This document shows, piece after piece, positions 1 to 7,852 of a stretch of DNA of 64,000 nt (the stretch's first letter is position 1; each line of letters starts with the position of its first letter). The DNA is from Bacillota bacterium (lineage in GTDB: Bacteria; Bacillota; Clostridia; Peptostreptococcales; Anaerovoracaceae): contig JAFRYI010000008.1 of the NCBI GenBank assembly GCA_017437745.1, forward strand, positions 124,001-188,000. The letters run 5' to 3'. The notes under the pieces were generated by a model. It searched no databases and had not been told where the DNA came from. It was given only the letters and a program-made list of their open reading frames with translations. The translations under genes and the position numbers were made by a program.

Positions 1-998
1 ACCATGTTCAGAACGTTCTGCTGATTATCCGTGACGCCCTCGAATATCACTCTGGTCTTCGGGGACTTAAGCCCTATGTCTTCCGGAGTGAACGTGGTAG
101 TGCTGCCTTCGGGAGGCGGCGGAAGCTCGGATTCGATCTCCGGCTCTTCGACAGGCCTCATATCGAACTGGGTTATCGAATTCATATCCAGTTTAGGCAG
201 AGAATCGGTATCGACTTTCTGCTGGACTTCTCTCTGTACAGGCTTGGAAACGATGGAAGTAAGAGCAGCTGCGGCTCTTGCCTTTTCCTGCTTCTCCTGT
301 TCTTTTCTTTCCTCTTCTTTTATTTTCGCTACTTCAGCGTCGCGCTGCCTTTCGATCTCCTCAAGCTCTTCGCGCTCGGCTCTGGCTTCTTCCCTAGCTT
401 GCTTGCGGGCCTTCGCGTGGAGCCTGGCGTTGTCGACGAGGGTCGACAGCGGAGTGTTGAGTATGAACATCAGGCATATAATAATGCCTATGGCGCTTAC
501 AAGATAAAGGCCCATCTCGCCGATAAGGTTCTTAAGGAATCCGCCGGCGTATACTCCGACGATGCCTCCGCCTTCCGTACCCATTGCGTATATGTCTTTG
601 ATGGACATGCCGAAGTCGTACGAGGCCGCGCCTTTGAGCGGCGGCTTGAAGTTGGCGATGAAGCACGTAAGCAGCACGAAAAGAACGATAGCCGCTATCA
701 GCGAACCTATCGTAACAAGCGATGTCTTGCGCGCGAATACCAGTACCCCGTAGACTATGAGGAAGAACGGCAGTATGTAAGCGACCCATCCCAGAAGGCC
801 GCCCAGGAACGTCTTGACAGCGACGCCGACGGCGCCGGTCGTTCCCGTAAGAAGGCTGAATACCAGGAAAAGACCGAGCGCGATTATGACTATCGCGATT
901 ATCTCGTCCTTTATCCTTTTCTTGCGCCTTAACGCTTCAGCCTTTTCTTCCCTGATCTTTTTTTCTCTCTCTTTTTCCGCTTTTGTCTGCCTTGGCAT
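1..998 (-). CDS. ftsK: DNA translocase FtsK/SpoIIIE, N-terminal part (runs off the window)
   Basis: Partial gene: about 332 codons are visible and the ATP-motor part lies outside the window. The start is the ATG at 998, behind a strong AAAAGGAGG site. The protein opens with a charged Lys/Glu-rich segment (1-32). Four hydrophobic segments follow near residues 33-52, 65-88, 93-115 and 150-182, matching the FtsK 4TM domain. A long charged Glu/Arg/Lys linker then leads into a Pro-rich stretch. In this family the membrane domain anchors a hexameric pump at the division septum, where it moves chromosomal DNA. Whether it is FtsK-like or SpoIIIE-like cannot be told without the C-terminus. It is divergent from asd and probably has its own promoter with an AT-rich -10 near 1024-1029. 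Confidence 0.85.
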   Translation of the reverse strand, partial: MPRQTKAEKEREKKIREEKAEALRRKKRIKDEIIAIVIIALGLFLVFSLLTGTTGAVGVAVKTFLGGLLGWVAYILPFFLIVYGVLVFARKTSLVTIGSLIAAIVLFVLLTCFIANFKPPLKGAASYDFGMSIKDIYAMGTEGGGIVGVYAGGFLKNLIGEMGLYLVSAIGIIICLMFILNTPLSTLVDNARLHAKARKQAREEARAEREELEEIERQRDAEVAKIKEEERKEQEKQEKARAAAALTSIVSKPVQREVQQKVDTDSLPKLDMNSITQFDMRPVEEPEIESELPPPPEGSTTTFTPEDIGLKSPKTRVIFEGVTDNQQNVLNM

Positions 999-1129
999 AG
1001 CTGCCTCCTTTTGATATCAAGTTATTATATCATATATATTTTTAGGAATAAACAGAAGTTTATGACGGCCATTGAATCGCAACGTTTCGGATTCGTTAAA
1101 GAGTAAACGAACAAAATGCCGGATTTTCG

Positions 1130-1168
1130 TTAAAACATATAACACTTTGGTATGATTTTGTGTATAAT
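1130..1168 (+). promoter_or_regulatory. Probable asd promoter
   Basis: A perfect TATAAT box lies at 1163-1168, with an AT-rich region upstream but no good -35 box at 16-18 bases. An AAAGGAG ribosome site follows at 1186-1192, nine bases before the asd ATG. Confidence 0.45.
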
Positions 1169-1201
1169 AGCAACAAAAAGTTTGTAAAGGAGATAAATGA
1201 A

Positions 1202-2200
1202 ATGACCAGAAAGCCGAATCTCGCCGTTGTAGGCGCAACAGGACTGGTAGGCTCCACCTTCCTTAAGGTGCTCGAGGAGAGAGACTTTCCGTTCGAGAAC
1301 CTTTACCTCATGGCAAGCTCCAAGTCCGCAGGAAAGACCGTTACATTCAGAGGCAAGGATTACATAGTCGAGGAGCTCAACGAGCACTCCTTCGATAAGC
1401 CTATCGACATAGCGCTGTTCTCCGCGGGCGGCGGAACATCCGAGAAGTTCTCCCCCATCGCCGCGGCTCACGGCTGCACCGTAGTCGACAACAGCAGCGC
1501 GTGGCGCATGGATCCCGAAGTTCCTCTCGTCGTTCCTGAAGTAAACCCGGACGACATCTGGTGGAACAAAGGCATAATCGCCAACCCCAACTGCTCTACC
1601 ATTCAGGCAATGCTTCCCATAAAGGCTCTGCACGACGCCTATAAGGTCAAGAGGATAGTTTACAGTACATATCAGGCCGTTTCCGGCGCCGGAATGAAGG
1701 GCCTATCCGACCTGGCAGAAGGACTTAAGGGCAACGACCAGTGCAAGGCTTTCGCCCACCCGATCGTAGGCAACGCCCTGCCCCACATCGACGTCTTCCT
1801 GGATAACGGATATACCAAGGAAGAGATGAAGATGATAAACGAGACGCACAAGATCCTCGGCGACGACAGCATCAGAGTCACCGCTACGACCGTCCGCGTT
1901 CCCGTGCGCTGCAGCCACAGCGAATCCATAAACCTGGAGTTCGAGAAGCCGTTCGACCTTGATGAGGCGCGCGAGCTGCTAAGAAAGTTCCCCGGCATAG
2001 TTGTCCAGGACGATCCGAAGAACGCCGTTTATCCCCTCGCCCGCGAAGCCGAAGGAAAGGACGAAGTATTCGTCGGCCGTATCCGCAGGGACTTCTCCGT
2101 CGACAGCGGAATGAACCTCTGGGTAGTAGCGGACAACATCCGCAAAGGAGCCGCTACGAACGCTGTCCAGATCGCTGAGAAACTGCTTGAAAGACTCTAA
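1202..2200 (+). CDS. asd: Aspartate-semialdehyde dehydrogenase
   Basis: Converts aspartyl phosphate to aspartate semialdehyde with NADPH, the branch-point step for lysine/diaminopimelate, threonine and methionine. The 332-residue protein is of normal length. GATGLVG at residues 11-17 is the NADP-binding loop. Cys131 in NPNCST is the expected catalytic nucleophile, and His239 in RCSHSE is the expected acid/base. The reading frame is open to 1160, but the ATG at 1202 has the AAAGGAG site at proper spacing and begins the conserved region. It is a monocistronic plus-strand gene ending at a bidirectional terminator shared with larC. Confidence 0.95.
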   Translation: MTRKPNLAVVGATGLVGSTFLKVLEERDFPFENLYLMASSKSAGKTVTFRGKDYIVEELNEHSFDKPIDIALFSAGGGTSEKFSPIAAAHGCTVVDNSSAWRMDPEVPLVVPEVNPDDIWWNKGIIANPNCSTIQAMLPIKALHDAYKVKRIVYSTYQAVSGAGMKGLSDLAEGLKGNDQCKAFAHPIVGNALPHIDVFLDNGYTKEEMKMINETHKILGDDSIRVTATTVRVPVRCSHSESINLEFEKPFDLDEARELLRKFPGIVVQDDPKNAVYPLAREAEGKDEVFVGRIRRDFSVDSGMNLWVVADNIRKGAATNAVQIAEKLLERL

Positions 2201-2220
2201 ATAATAGCTTATAAACAAAA

Positions 2221-2245
2221 CGGCATGGCCATCCGGGTCATGCCG
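2221..2245. terminator. Bidirectional terminator between asd and larC
   Basis: Seven-base arms CGGCATG (2221-2227) and CATGCCG (2239-2245) are flanked by AAAA on the left and TTTTT on the right, so the hairpin can end both convergent genes. Confidence 0.85.
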
Positions 2246-2281
2246 TTTTTATTTTCAGATCAATAGATGATATGCCGGAGA

Positions 2282-3472
2282 TCATTCAGTTTTATCGTCA
2301 ATGGCGTTTCTGACCTCCTGCAGAGTCATTCCGTTTGCCTTAGCGATGGCAGCTATGTCTTCGTACTCGTATTTTCTGCGTTCGAAACCGTAACCTGAAG
2401 ACTCCTTTACGTGTACTTCGCCGAAACTTGTGTTTATGGTTTTGACCGTTCTCTCCATCCGGAAGCATCCGGTAACTGTCTCTCTGAGTCCTATGGTAGA
2501 GGTGTATTTGAAGATCAGCCTTATGATCTCATCTCTGTCGTTCGGATCGCAGATGACCCGCAGCAAAGTACCCGGACGTGATTTCTTCATGCCGACCGCG
2601 GCGGTATAGACTTCGTAAGCGCCAGCGTCGAACAGACGGTCCATTGCAAAGCTTATCTCCTCGGCGGTCATGTCGTCTACGTTGCAGGAAAGCTCTGAAG
2701 CGTATTCTTCACCTTCAGCAGAGTTCCCCAGAAAACCTCTTACGCAGCTTGGCGCAGAATAATCCCTCTTGCCCATGCCGTAACCTATGCGATCCGTTGT
2801 CATATGCGGCATACGGCCGAATCCGTCAGCGAAGTATTTAAGCAGAGCGGCTCCGGTGGGCGTGCACATCTCGCCTTCGATGTCGCCTGCGTATACAGGT
2901 ATGCCTTTCAGTAAATGTGCCGTTGCCGGCGCAGGAACAGGAAGTATTCCGTGAGCGCACTTTACGCTGCCGTACCCGGTACGTACCGGAGATACGATGA
3001 TTCGTTCCGGAGACAACTCCTCCATGAACAGACAGACAGCGGTAATGTCCGCGATGGCGTCAAGGTTGCCGACTTCGTGAAAGTGGATCTGATCGGCAGG
3101 TCTTCCGTGAACCTGGCTTTCGGCATCGGCGATCAATGCGTAGATGTTCATTACGTCTTCCTTTACTTTTTCAGGAATGCCTTTAAGAGCTTCTACGGTA
3201 GTGCGTATATCGCTGAACGTGGTGTGATGGTGCTCATGATCGTGAGCTCGAGCATCTTCGGCGCCCTCTTCCGTTCCGTGTACAAGAACGGAGAAGTCAG
3301 TCCCTTCTATGCCGCTTTTCACTGACTTTCCGACATTGAACTCCACTCCGGGAATGCCTGTCAGGCGCAGCTTTTCCAAGGTCTTTTCCTTGTCAGGAAG
3401 CAGTTCGAACAAAGCAGCGGCGATCATGTCGCCGGCAGCACCCATTGCGCATTCCAGGTATAGTAATTTCAT
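2282..3472 (-). CDS. larC: Nickel-pincer cofactor biosynthesis protein LarC
   Basis: LarC is the CTP-dependent nickel insertase that finishes the nickel-pincer nucleotide cofactor of lactate racemase (LarA) and related enzymes. The 396-residue protein carries the N-terminal ECAMGAAGDM signature (7-16), a His-rich stretch (H77-H83) as expected for metal handling, and the HFHEVG motif. In Lactobacillus plantarum larC is split and joined by programmed frameshifting; here it is one continuous frame. The start has a GGAGG site. No larA, larB or larE lies within the window, so its partners must be elsewhere. It is 54 bases downstream of coaE and probably co-transcribed with it. Confidence 0.9.
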   Translation of the reverse strand: MKLLYLECAMGAAGDMIAAALFELLPDKEKTLEKLRLTGIPGVEFNVGKSVKSGIEGTDFSVLVHGTEEGAEDARAHDHEHHHTTFSDIRTTVEALKGIPEKVKEDVMNIYALIADAESQVHGRPADQIHFHEVGNLDAIADITAVCLFMEELSPERIIVSPVRTGYGSVKCAHGILPVPAPATAHLLKGIPVYAGDIEGEMCTPTGAALLKYFADGFGRMPHMTTDRIGYGMGKRDYSAPSCVRGFLGNSAEGEEYASELSCNVDDMTAEEISFAMDRLFDAGAYEVYTAAVGMKKSRPGTLLRVICDPNDRDEIIRLIFKYTSTIGLRETVTGCFRMERTVKTINTSFGEVHVKESSGYGFERRKYEYEDIAAIAKANGMTLQEVRNAIDDKTE

Positions 3473-3526
3473 TGCGCCTCCGATCGATAAGTAAAGGATG
3501 AGAATGATCCGGATGGATCAAAGCTG

Positions 3527-4108
3527 CTATTTCAACGCTTTCTCGACTGTCATACGAAGATCTTCAAGAGTACCGTCGTTGTAAATGACAACGTCGGCGC
3601 GTCTTATCTTCTCTTCTTCGGGCAGCTGATTGGCCATGCGGGCAAGGACCTGCTCTCTGGAAAGTCCGTCGCGGTCCATGATTCGCTTGATGCGCGTCTC
3701 AAGACCCGCCGCAACTACCCATACCTTGTCGACCATGCTCTCACGTCCGCTCTCGTAGAGCGTCGGAGCGTCGAAAAAGACTTTGCTGTATGGGTTTTTA
3801 AGGACCGCTGCATCAAGAGCCGATCTGAACGCTTCGTCCATTGCCGGTCCCATTATGTCGTTGAGCTGCTGCAGCTTCTCCTTGTTGTTGAAGACTATCT
3901 CACCGAGTTTTTTGCGGATAAGACTGCCGTCTTCGGCGATTATCTCCTTACCGAATGTTTCAGAGAGCTTCCAGAGAACCTGCGAACCCGGTTCTGTGAG
4001 GCTTCTTGCGACCTTATCGGCATCTATTACGGTGTAACCCATTTCTTCCAGAAAGCCGCATACGGTGGTTTTTCCTGAACCTGTTCCGCCTGTAATTCCG
4101 TATACCAT
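3527..4108 (-). CDS. coaE: Dephospho-CoA kinase
   Basis: Catalyses the last step of coenzyme A synthesis, phosphorylating the 3'-hydroxyl of dephospho-CoA with ATP. At 193 residues the length is typical. The P-loop GGTGSGKT lies at residues 7-14, followed by the DADKVARSL region normal for the family. The gene sits 34 bases after polA on the same strand, a polA-coaE order common in Firmicutes. Confidence 0.95.
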   Translation of the reverse strand: MVYGITGGTGSGKTTVCGFLEEMGYTVIDADKVARSLTEPGSQVLWKLSETFGKEIIAEDGSLIRKKLGEIVFNNKEKLQQLNDIMGPAMDEAFRSALDAAVLKNPYSKVFFDAPTLYESGRESMVDKVWVVAAGLETRIKRIMDRDGLSREQVLARMANQLPEEEKIRRADVVIYNDGTLEDLRMTVEKALK

Positions 4109-4142
4109 AACAGTATTATGTCTCCTTCCTAAAAACTCAACA

Positions 4143-6791
4143 CTATTTTAGATCGTACCAATTGTCAGCGATGGTTTCAGCAACGCTTAGTTTAACTTTA
4201 AGTTCTGCTGCGCTCTCCATGTTTTCTTTAAGAAGCGCAGCTACTCCGTCCGCGTCTTCCCTGCGAGCTCTGATTATAAGCTCGTCGTGGACCTGAAGGA
4301 TCAGCCTTGAATCAGGATATTGTTCAGCCAGCGCGTCGTACACCTTGACCATCGCTATCTTGATTATATCAGCAGCGGTACCCTGTATCGGGCTGTTCAT
4401 GGCCAGTCTTTCGCCGAGCTGCCTTACCATGTACTGCGAGGAACGTATCTCGGGTATCACCCTTCTGCGTCCGTACAGAGTCCTGACGCTACCGATGCGT
4501 TTTGCCTCAGCTACCTGCCCGTCCATGAAAGCTTTGACGCCTTTAAAACGTTCGAAGTAGTCTTTAATGTACTTCTCAGCCTGTTTTCTGCTTATCGTAA
4601 GCTCTTCGGCAAGTCCGAAACCGCTCATTCCGTAAATGACGCCGAAGTTTACCGCCTTGGCGTTGGACCTTAGCTGAGGAGTTACCTCATCCAGAGGAAC
4701 ATTGAATACCTTGGCGGCTGTTTCCTTATGTATGTCGTGGCCGCCGGAGAACGCGTCTATCAGCTCGGGATCACCTGCCATGTGCGCCATTACACGCAGT
4801 TCTATCTGCGAATAGTCAGCTCCGACAAGAACGTGTTCATCATCTCCGGCGACGAAAGCCTTGCGGAGCTGTCTGCCAAGTTCCGTCCTTACTGGAATGT
4901 TCTGCAGATTTGGCTCCGTGCAGCTTAAACGTCCTGTAGCCGTCACTGTCTGCTGGAAGTGCGCGTGTATGCGTCCGTCGGGCGCTATAAGAGGCAGCAT
5001 GCCCTCAACGTAGGTGCTGTTAAGCTTGCTGTAAGCGCGGTAATCCAGTATCTCCTGTATTATCGGATGAGCTCCGAGAAGTTTTTCCAGAACGTCGGCG
5101 CTTGTGGAATATCCTTTAGCGGTCTTCTTCCCTGCCGGAAGTCCAAGCTTCTCGAACAGTATGACGCCCAGCTGCTGAGTGGAGTTGATGTTGAACTTTT
5201 CCCCGGCCAGAGCGTATATCTTTTCCTCAAGACCGGCTATGAATTCCTTAAGCGTAGTTCCGAACGAAACGAGCCAATCTCTGTCCGCGGGAAAACCTTC
5301 CTTCTCCATGGACGCGAGCACCTTGCAGAGAGGAAGTTCTATGTCGTACAGAACGCCGGAAAGTCCGGACTTTTCGATCTCGCTCCTCTGTACTTCTTCC
5401 ATCGCGCGGATGTAAGCGAGCTTTTCAGCCGAAGCCTTTCCGTCCTCTTCGGATTCGAACAGTGACATCTGTTTTGGTCCGTCGTCAAGACTTACATGGA
5501 ATTCCTGAAGGATCAGCTGCGCCAGATCAGGCGTTTTACCTCCGGATGACAGAACGTAAGCCGCAAGCTGTCCGTCGAACGCGGTCGTGAATCCGCTTAT
5601 GTCCGCGCCTTTGGACGCAAGATAGTAATATACACGTCCGAGACCGAATCCGTGAAGCTTTGCCCTGCTGCCGGACGCGGCCTTTACGAACTCCTCTTCC
5701 AATTCCGGTCCGACCGTAAAACAGCCGTTTTCAGCGATCATTTCCGCTTTAGCAAGTTTGGGTATGCCTACGTGGTTTTCGTCGCTCAGAACGTCTATTA
5801 CGAGGCTTTCAGAGGCAAATATACCCTGCAGGTCGGAAACGGCCGCGGGCTTTATCTCCGGGATCTCGACTTTTACGGTCTCCAGCGAGGAAACGGACGC
5901 GGCGGACAGGTCTCCGCTTTCATTCAGTTCCTTTCTGAGTTTCTCGAGATATACCCTGAACTCCAGCGAGCTGTACAGTCTGATCAGTTCGTCGTTGTTC
6001 TGTTCCTTTATCCGCAGATCCTCAACGGAATAATCCACGGGAACGTTTTTTATTATTGTCGCAAGCCTTTTGGACATAAGTGCGCTCTGGGCGCCCTCCT
6101 CTATCCTGTCCCTGAGCTTTGCGTTATCTACTTCGTCTACGCGCTTTATCAGTTCTTCCATCGAACCGAACTGCTGGATGAGTTTTACGGCTGTCTTCTC
6201 GCCCACTCCGGGTATTCCCGGAATGTTGTCGGAAGTGTCTCCGCGCAGCGCTTTATAATCTATGAACTGCTCGTGGTCGAAGCCGTACTCTTCCTTCATG
6301 GCTTCGTCGTCATAGAGCTTGAACTCGGTAATGCCTTTCTTCGTGATGATGACGGAAGTCCTGTCCGTTGCGAGCTGCAGAGCGTCTCTGTCTCCTGTTA
6401 TTATATAGACCTTAAGCCCTGCTTCCTCGCACATCCTTGCGGTAGTACCCAGGATGTCGTCCGCTTCGAAACCGTCCATCTCGAAACGCGCTATGCCCAT
6501 GGCGTCCAGTATCTCTTTCAGGACAGGCATCTCCATGGCAAGTTCTTCCGGCATTCCTTTGCGTCCTGCCTTGTAATCCACGTATTCCTTGTGGCGGAAC
6601 GTTGGAGCCTTGCGGTCGAATGCGACGAGCATGTGCGTTGGCTTATAGTCCGCGCGGATCTTGAAAAGCATGCTCAAAAAGCCGTAGATGCCCTGGGTGT
6701 ACATGCCGTCCCTGGTTATCATCGGTCTTTGTATCGCGTAGTACGCGCGGTTTATGAGGCTGTTGCCGTCGATTATTACTATCGTATCCAT
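4143..6791 (-). CDS. polA: DNA polymerase I
   Basis: Repair and Okazaki-fragment-processing polymerase of 882 residues. The N-terminal third is the 5'-3' nuclease domain, beginning with IVIIDGNSLINRA and including GYxGDTSDNIPG-type helix-hairpin-helix sequence (RGDTSDNIPGIPGVGEKTA). The middle domain keeps the proofreading fold, but its metal-binding DxE is not visible (VIDVLSDEN), so it is probably inactive. The polymerase motifs are intact: A (DYSQIELRVMAHMAGD), B (RSNAKAVNFGVIYGMS) and C (QVHDELI). I chose the ATG at 6791; a GTG at 6839 would add 16 residues that do not fit the family. No clear ribosome site precedes 6791. The candidate 6S RNA lies directly upstream. Confidence 0.95.
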   Translation of the reverse strand: MDTIVIIDGNSLINRAYYAIQRPMITRDGMYTQGIYGFLSMLFKIRADYKPTHMLVAFDRKAPTFRHKEYVDYKAGRKGMPEELAMEMPVLKEILDAMGIARFEMDGFEADDILGTTARMCEEAGLKVYIITGDRDALQLATDRTSVIITKKGITEFKLYDDEAMKEEYGFDHEQFIDYKALRGDTSDNIPGIPGVGEKTAVKLIQQFGSMEELIKRVDEVDNAKLRDRIEEGAQSALMSKRLATIIKNVPVDYSVEDLRIKEQNNDELIRLYSSLEFRVYLEKLRKELNESGDLSAASVSSLETVKVEIPEIKPAAVSDLQGIFASESLVIDVLSDENHVGIPKLAKAEMIAENGCFTVGPELEEEFVKAASGSRAKLHGFGLGRVYYYLASKGADISGFTTAFDGQLAAYVLSSGGKTPDLAQLILQEFHVSLDDGPKQMSLFESEEDGKASAEKLAYIRAMEEVQRSEIEKSGLSGVLYDIELPLCKVLASMEKEGFPADRDWLVSFGTTLKEFIAGLEEKIYALAGEKFNINSTQQLGVILFEKLGLPAGKKTAKGYSTSADVLEKLLGAHPIIQEILDYRAYSKLNSTYVEGMLPLIAPDGRIHAHFQQTVTATGRLSCTEPNLQNIPVRTELGRQLRKAFVAGDDEHVLVGADYSQIELRVMAHMAGDPELIDAFSGGHDIHKETAAKVFNVPLDEVTPQLRSNAKAVNFGVIYGMSGFGLAEELTISRKQAEKYIKDYFERFKGVKAFMDGQVAEAKRIGSVRTLYGRRRVIPEIRSSQYMVRQLGERLAMNSPIQGTAADIIKIAMVKVYDALAEQYPDSRLILQVHDELIIRARREDADGVAALLKENMESAAELKVKLSVAETIADNWYDLK

Positions 6792-6849
6792 TCGCGTAAA
6801 AGGAAAAGGATCCCAAAGTGCCGTTGGGCTATAATTCACGCCCTATCGA

Positions 6850-6990
6850 ATGATAGGTGGGGTGCCTGCGCTTGTATCTCTGTCTTCCACTGATCTTATG
6901 AGGCCTGACATAACATACGAGCCGACGTCCGGCTCCCCTTAAATGAACTGTAGGTTGAATTAACGCCCTGACGAACACCCCAGGATCCTG
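6850..6990 (-). ncRNA. ssrS: Candidate 6S RNA
   Basis: The region between yebC and polA has no convincing reading frame but folds as a long rod on the minus strand. The closing stem TGGGGTG/CACCCCA pairs 6976-6982 with 6858-6864. A large AT-rich internal region follows, and a terminal GAGCCG...CGGCTC hairpin lies at 6919-6935. The 5' part reads GGGGTGTTCGTCAGG and the 3' part GCGCAGGCACCCC, resembling the conserved GUGUUCG and CUGCGGCxxCA ends of 6S RNAs, which mimic an open promoter and hold the housekeeping RNA polymerase. A CCTATC-ATTC-GATAGG hairpin follows the 3' end without a U-run. The exact ends are uncertain, and no promoter is obvious, so it may be processed from yebC read-through. 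Confidence 0.6.
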
Positions 6991-6998
6991 TAAATGTT

Positions 6999-7721
6999 CT
7001 ACTCGTAGAGATCCACGTCGCTGTTGGTATAGACCTTCTGGACGTCGTCGTCGTCCTCGAGGACCTCTATCATCTTCTTAAGCTGGCCGAGCGCCGCGCC
7101 TTCCGGATTGGAAGTCATGGACGGAACCTGCTCGATGTCCGCTTCCACCGTCTCGAGTCCGGCTTCCTTGACAGCCTTGACTACATCGTCGAAAACATCC
7201 GGCGAGCAAAGCACGTCGAAGCTGTCTTCGTACTCTACTATGTCGTCCGCGCCGGCTTCCAGAGCTACCATCATGAGGTCGTCTTCCGTAACTCCCGTTT
7301 CCTTGTCGAATACGAGAACGCCCTTGGTGTCGAACATATAGGATACGCATCCCGGAGTGCCGAGATTGCCGCCGAACTTATCGAATGCGTGCTTTACGGA
7401 GGACGTAGTCCTGTTCTTATTGTCCGTAAGCGCTTCTACTATGACCGCTACGCCGCCTGCGCCGTATCCTTCGAACTTGAGCTCTTCGTAGGTCTCGCCG
7501 CCGAGTTCGCCGGTGCCCTTCTTTATCGCTCTGGTAATGTTATCGTTAGGTAGTCCCGCGGCCTTCGCCTTGTCTATAGCTGTACGAAGAGTCGGATTGT
7601 AGTCCGGATCTCCGCCGTTCTTTGCCGCTACCGTAATAAGCCTGGCGTACTTTGTAAAGCTTGCTGCCCTCTTGGAATCCTGCGCAGCTTTTCTGCCGGC
7701 TATGGTGCCGTGTCTGCCCAT
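6999..7721 (-). CDS. yebC: YebC/PmpR family protein
   Basis: 240-residue member of the YebC/PmpR (TACO1-like) family, described both as DNA-binding regulators and as ribosome-associated factors that relieve stalling at proline runs. The signature start MGRHGTIAGRKAAQDSKRA is present, followed by the NLGTPGCVSYMFD region and the C-terminal EVLEDDDDVQKVYTN segment. I chose the ATG at 7721 because GAAGGGAG sits nine bases upstream; the TTG at 7730 would touch that site. It has its own promoter and probably reads into the 6S RNA region. Confidence 0.93.
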   Translation of the reverse strand: MGRHGTIAGRKAAQDSKRAASFTKYARLITVAAKNGGDPDYNPTLRTAIDKAKAAGLPNDNITRAIKKGTGELGGETYEELKFEGYGAGGVAVIVEALTDNKNRTTSSVKHAFDKFGGNLGTPGCVSYMFDTKGVLVFDKETGVTEDDLMMVALEAGADDIVEYEDSFDVLCSPDVFDDVVKAVKEAGLETVEADIEQVPSMTSNPEGAALGQLKKMIEVLEDDDDVQKVYTNSDVDLYE

Positions 7722-7766
7722 TGGAATCAACTCCCTTCTGTATGTTGCAATTTCTCTTTCGCCTTG

Positions 7767-7795
7767 ATTTTAACACTAACGGCGGGCTTGTTCAA
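7767..7795 (-). promoter_or_regulatory. yebC promoter
   Basis: On the minus strand TTGAAC (7795-7790) and TAAAAT (7772-7767) are separated by exactly 17 bases, about 45 bases before the yebC start. Confidence 0.6.
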
Positions 7796-7852
7796 GAAAA
7801 ACCCGAACCGGACCCGCCGCGAGGATGACATATATTTCAGGTTGCCGATGAT

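Noticed and set aside
1130..1633. Minus-strand open frame opposite asd
   Set aside because: Overlaps the well-supported asd gene and shows no recognisable domain.
6792..6839. GTG start for polA adding 16 residues
   Set aside because: The added residues precede the conserved IVIIDGNS start and lie next to the 3' end of the candidate 6S RNA.
5652..6893. 413-codon plus-strand open frame opposite polA
   Set aside because: Antisense to the intact nuclease domain of DNA polymerase I; no family resemblance and no start signals.
7780..7819. CGGCGGG/CCCGCCG arms around the yebC -35 as a GH2 terminator or sixth terminator/promoter overlap
   Set aside because: The loop is about 26 bases and no U-run follows on the minus strand, so it is not a convincing terminator.
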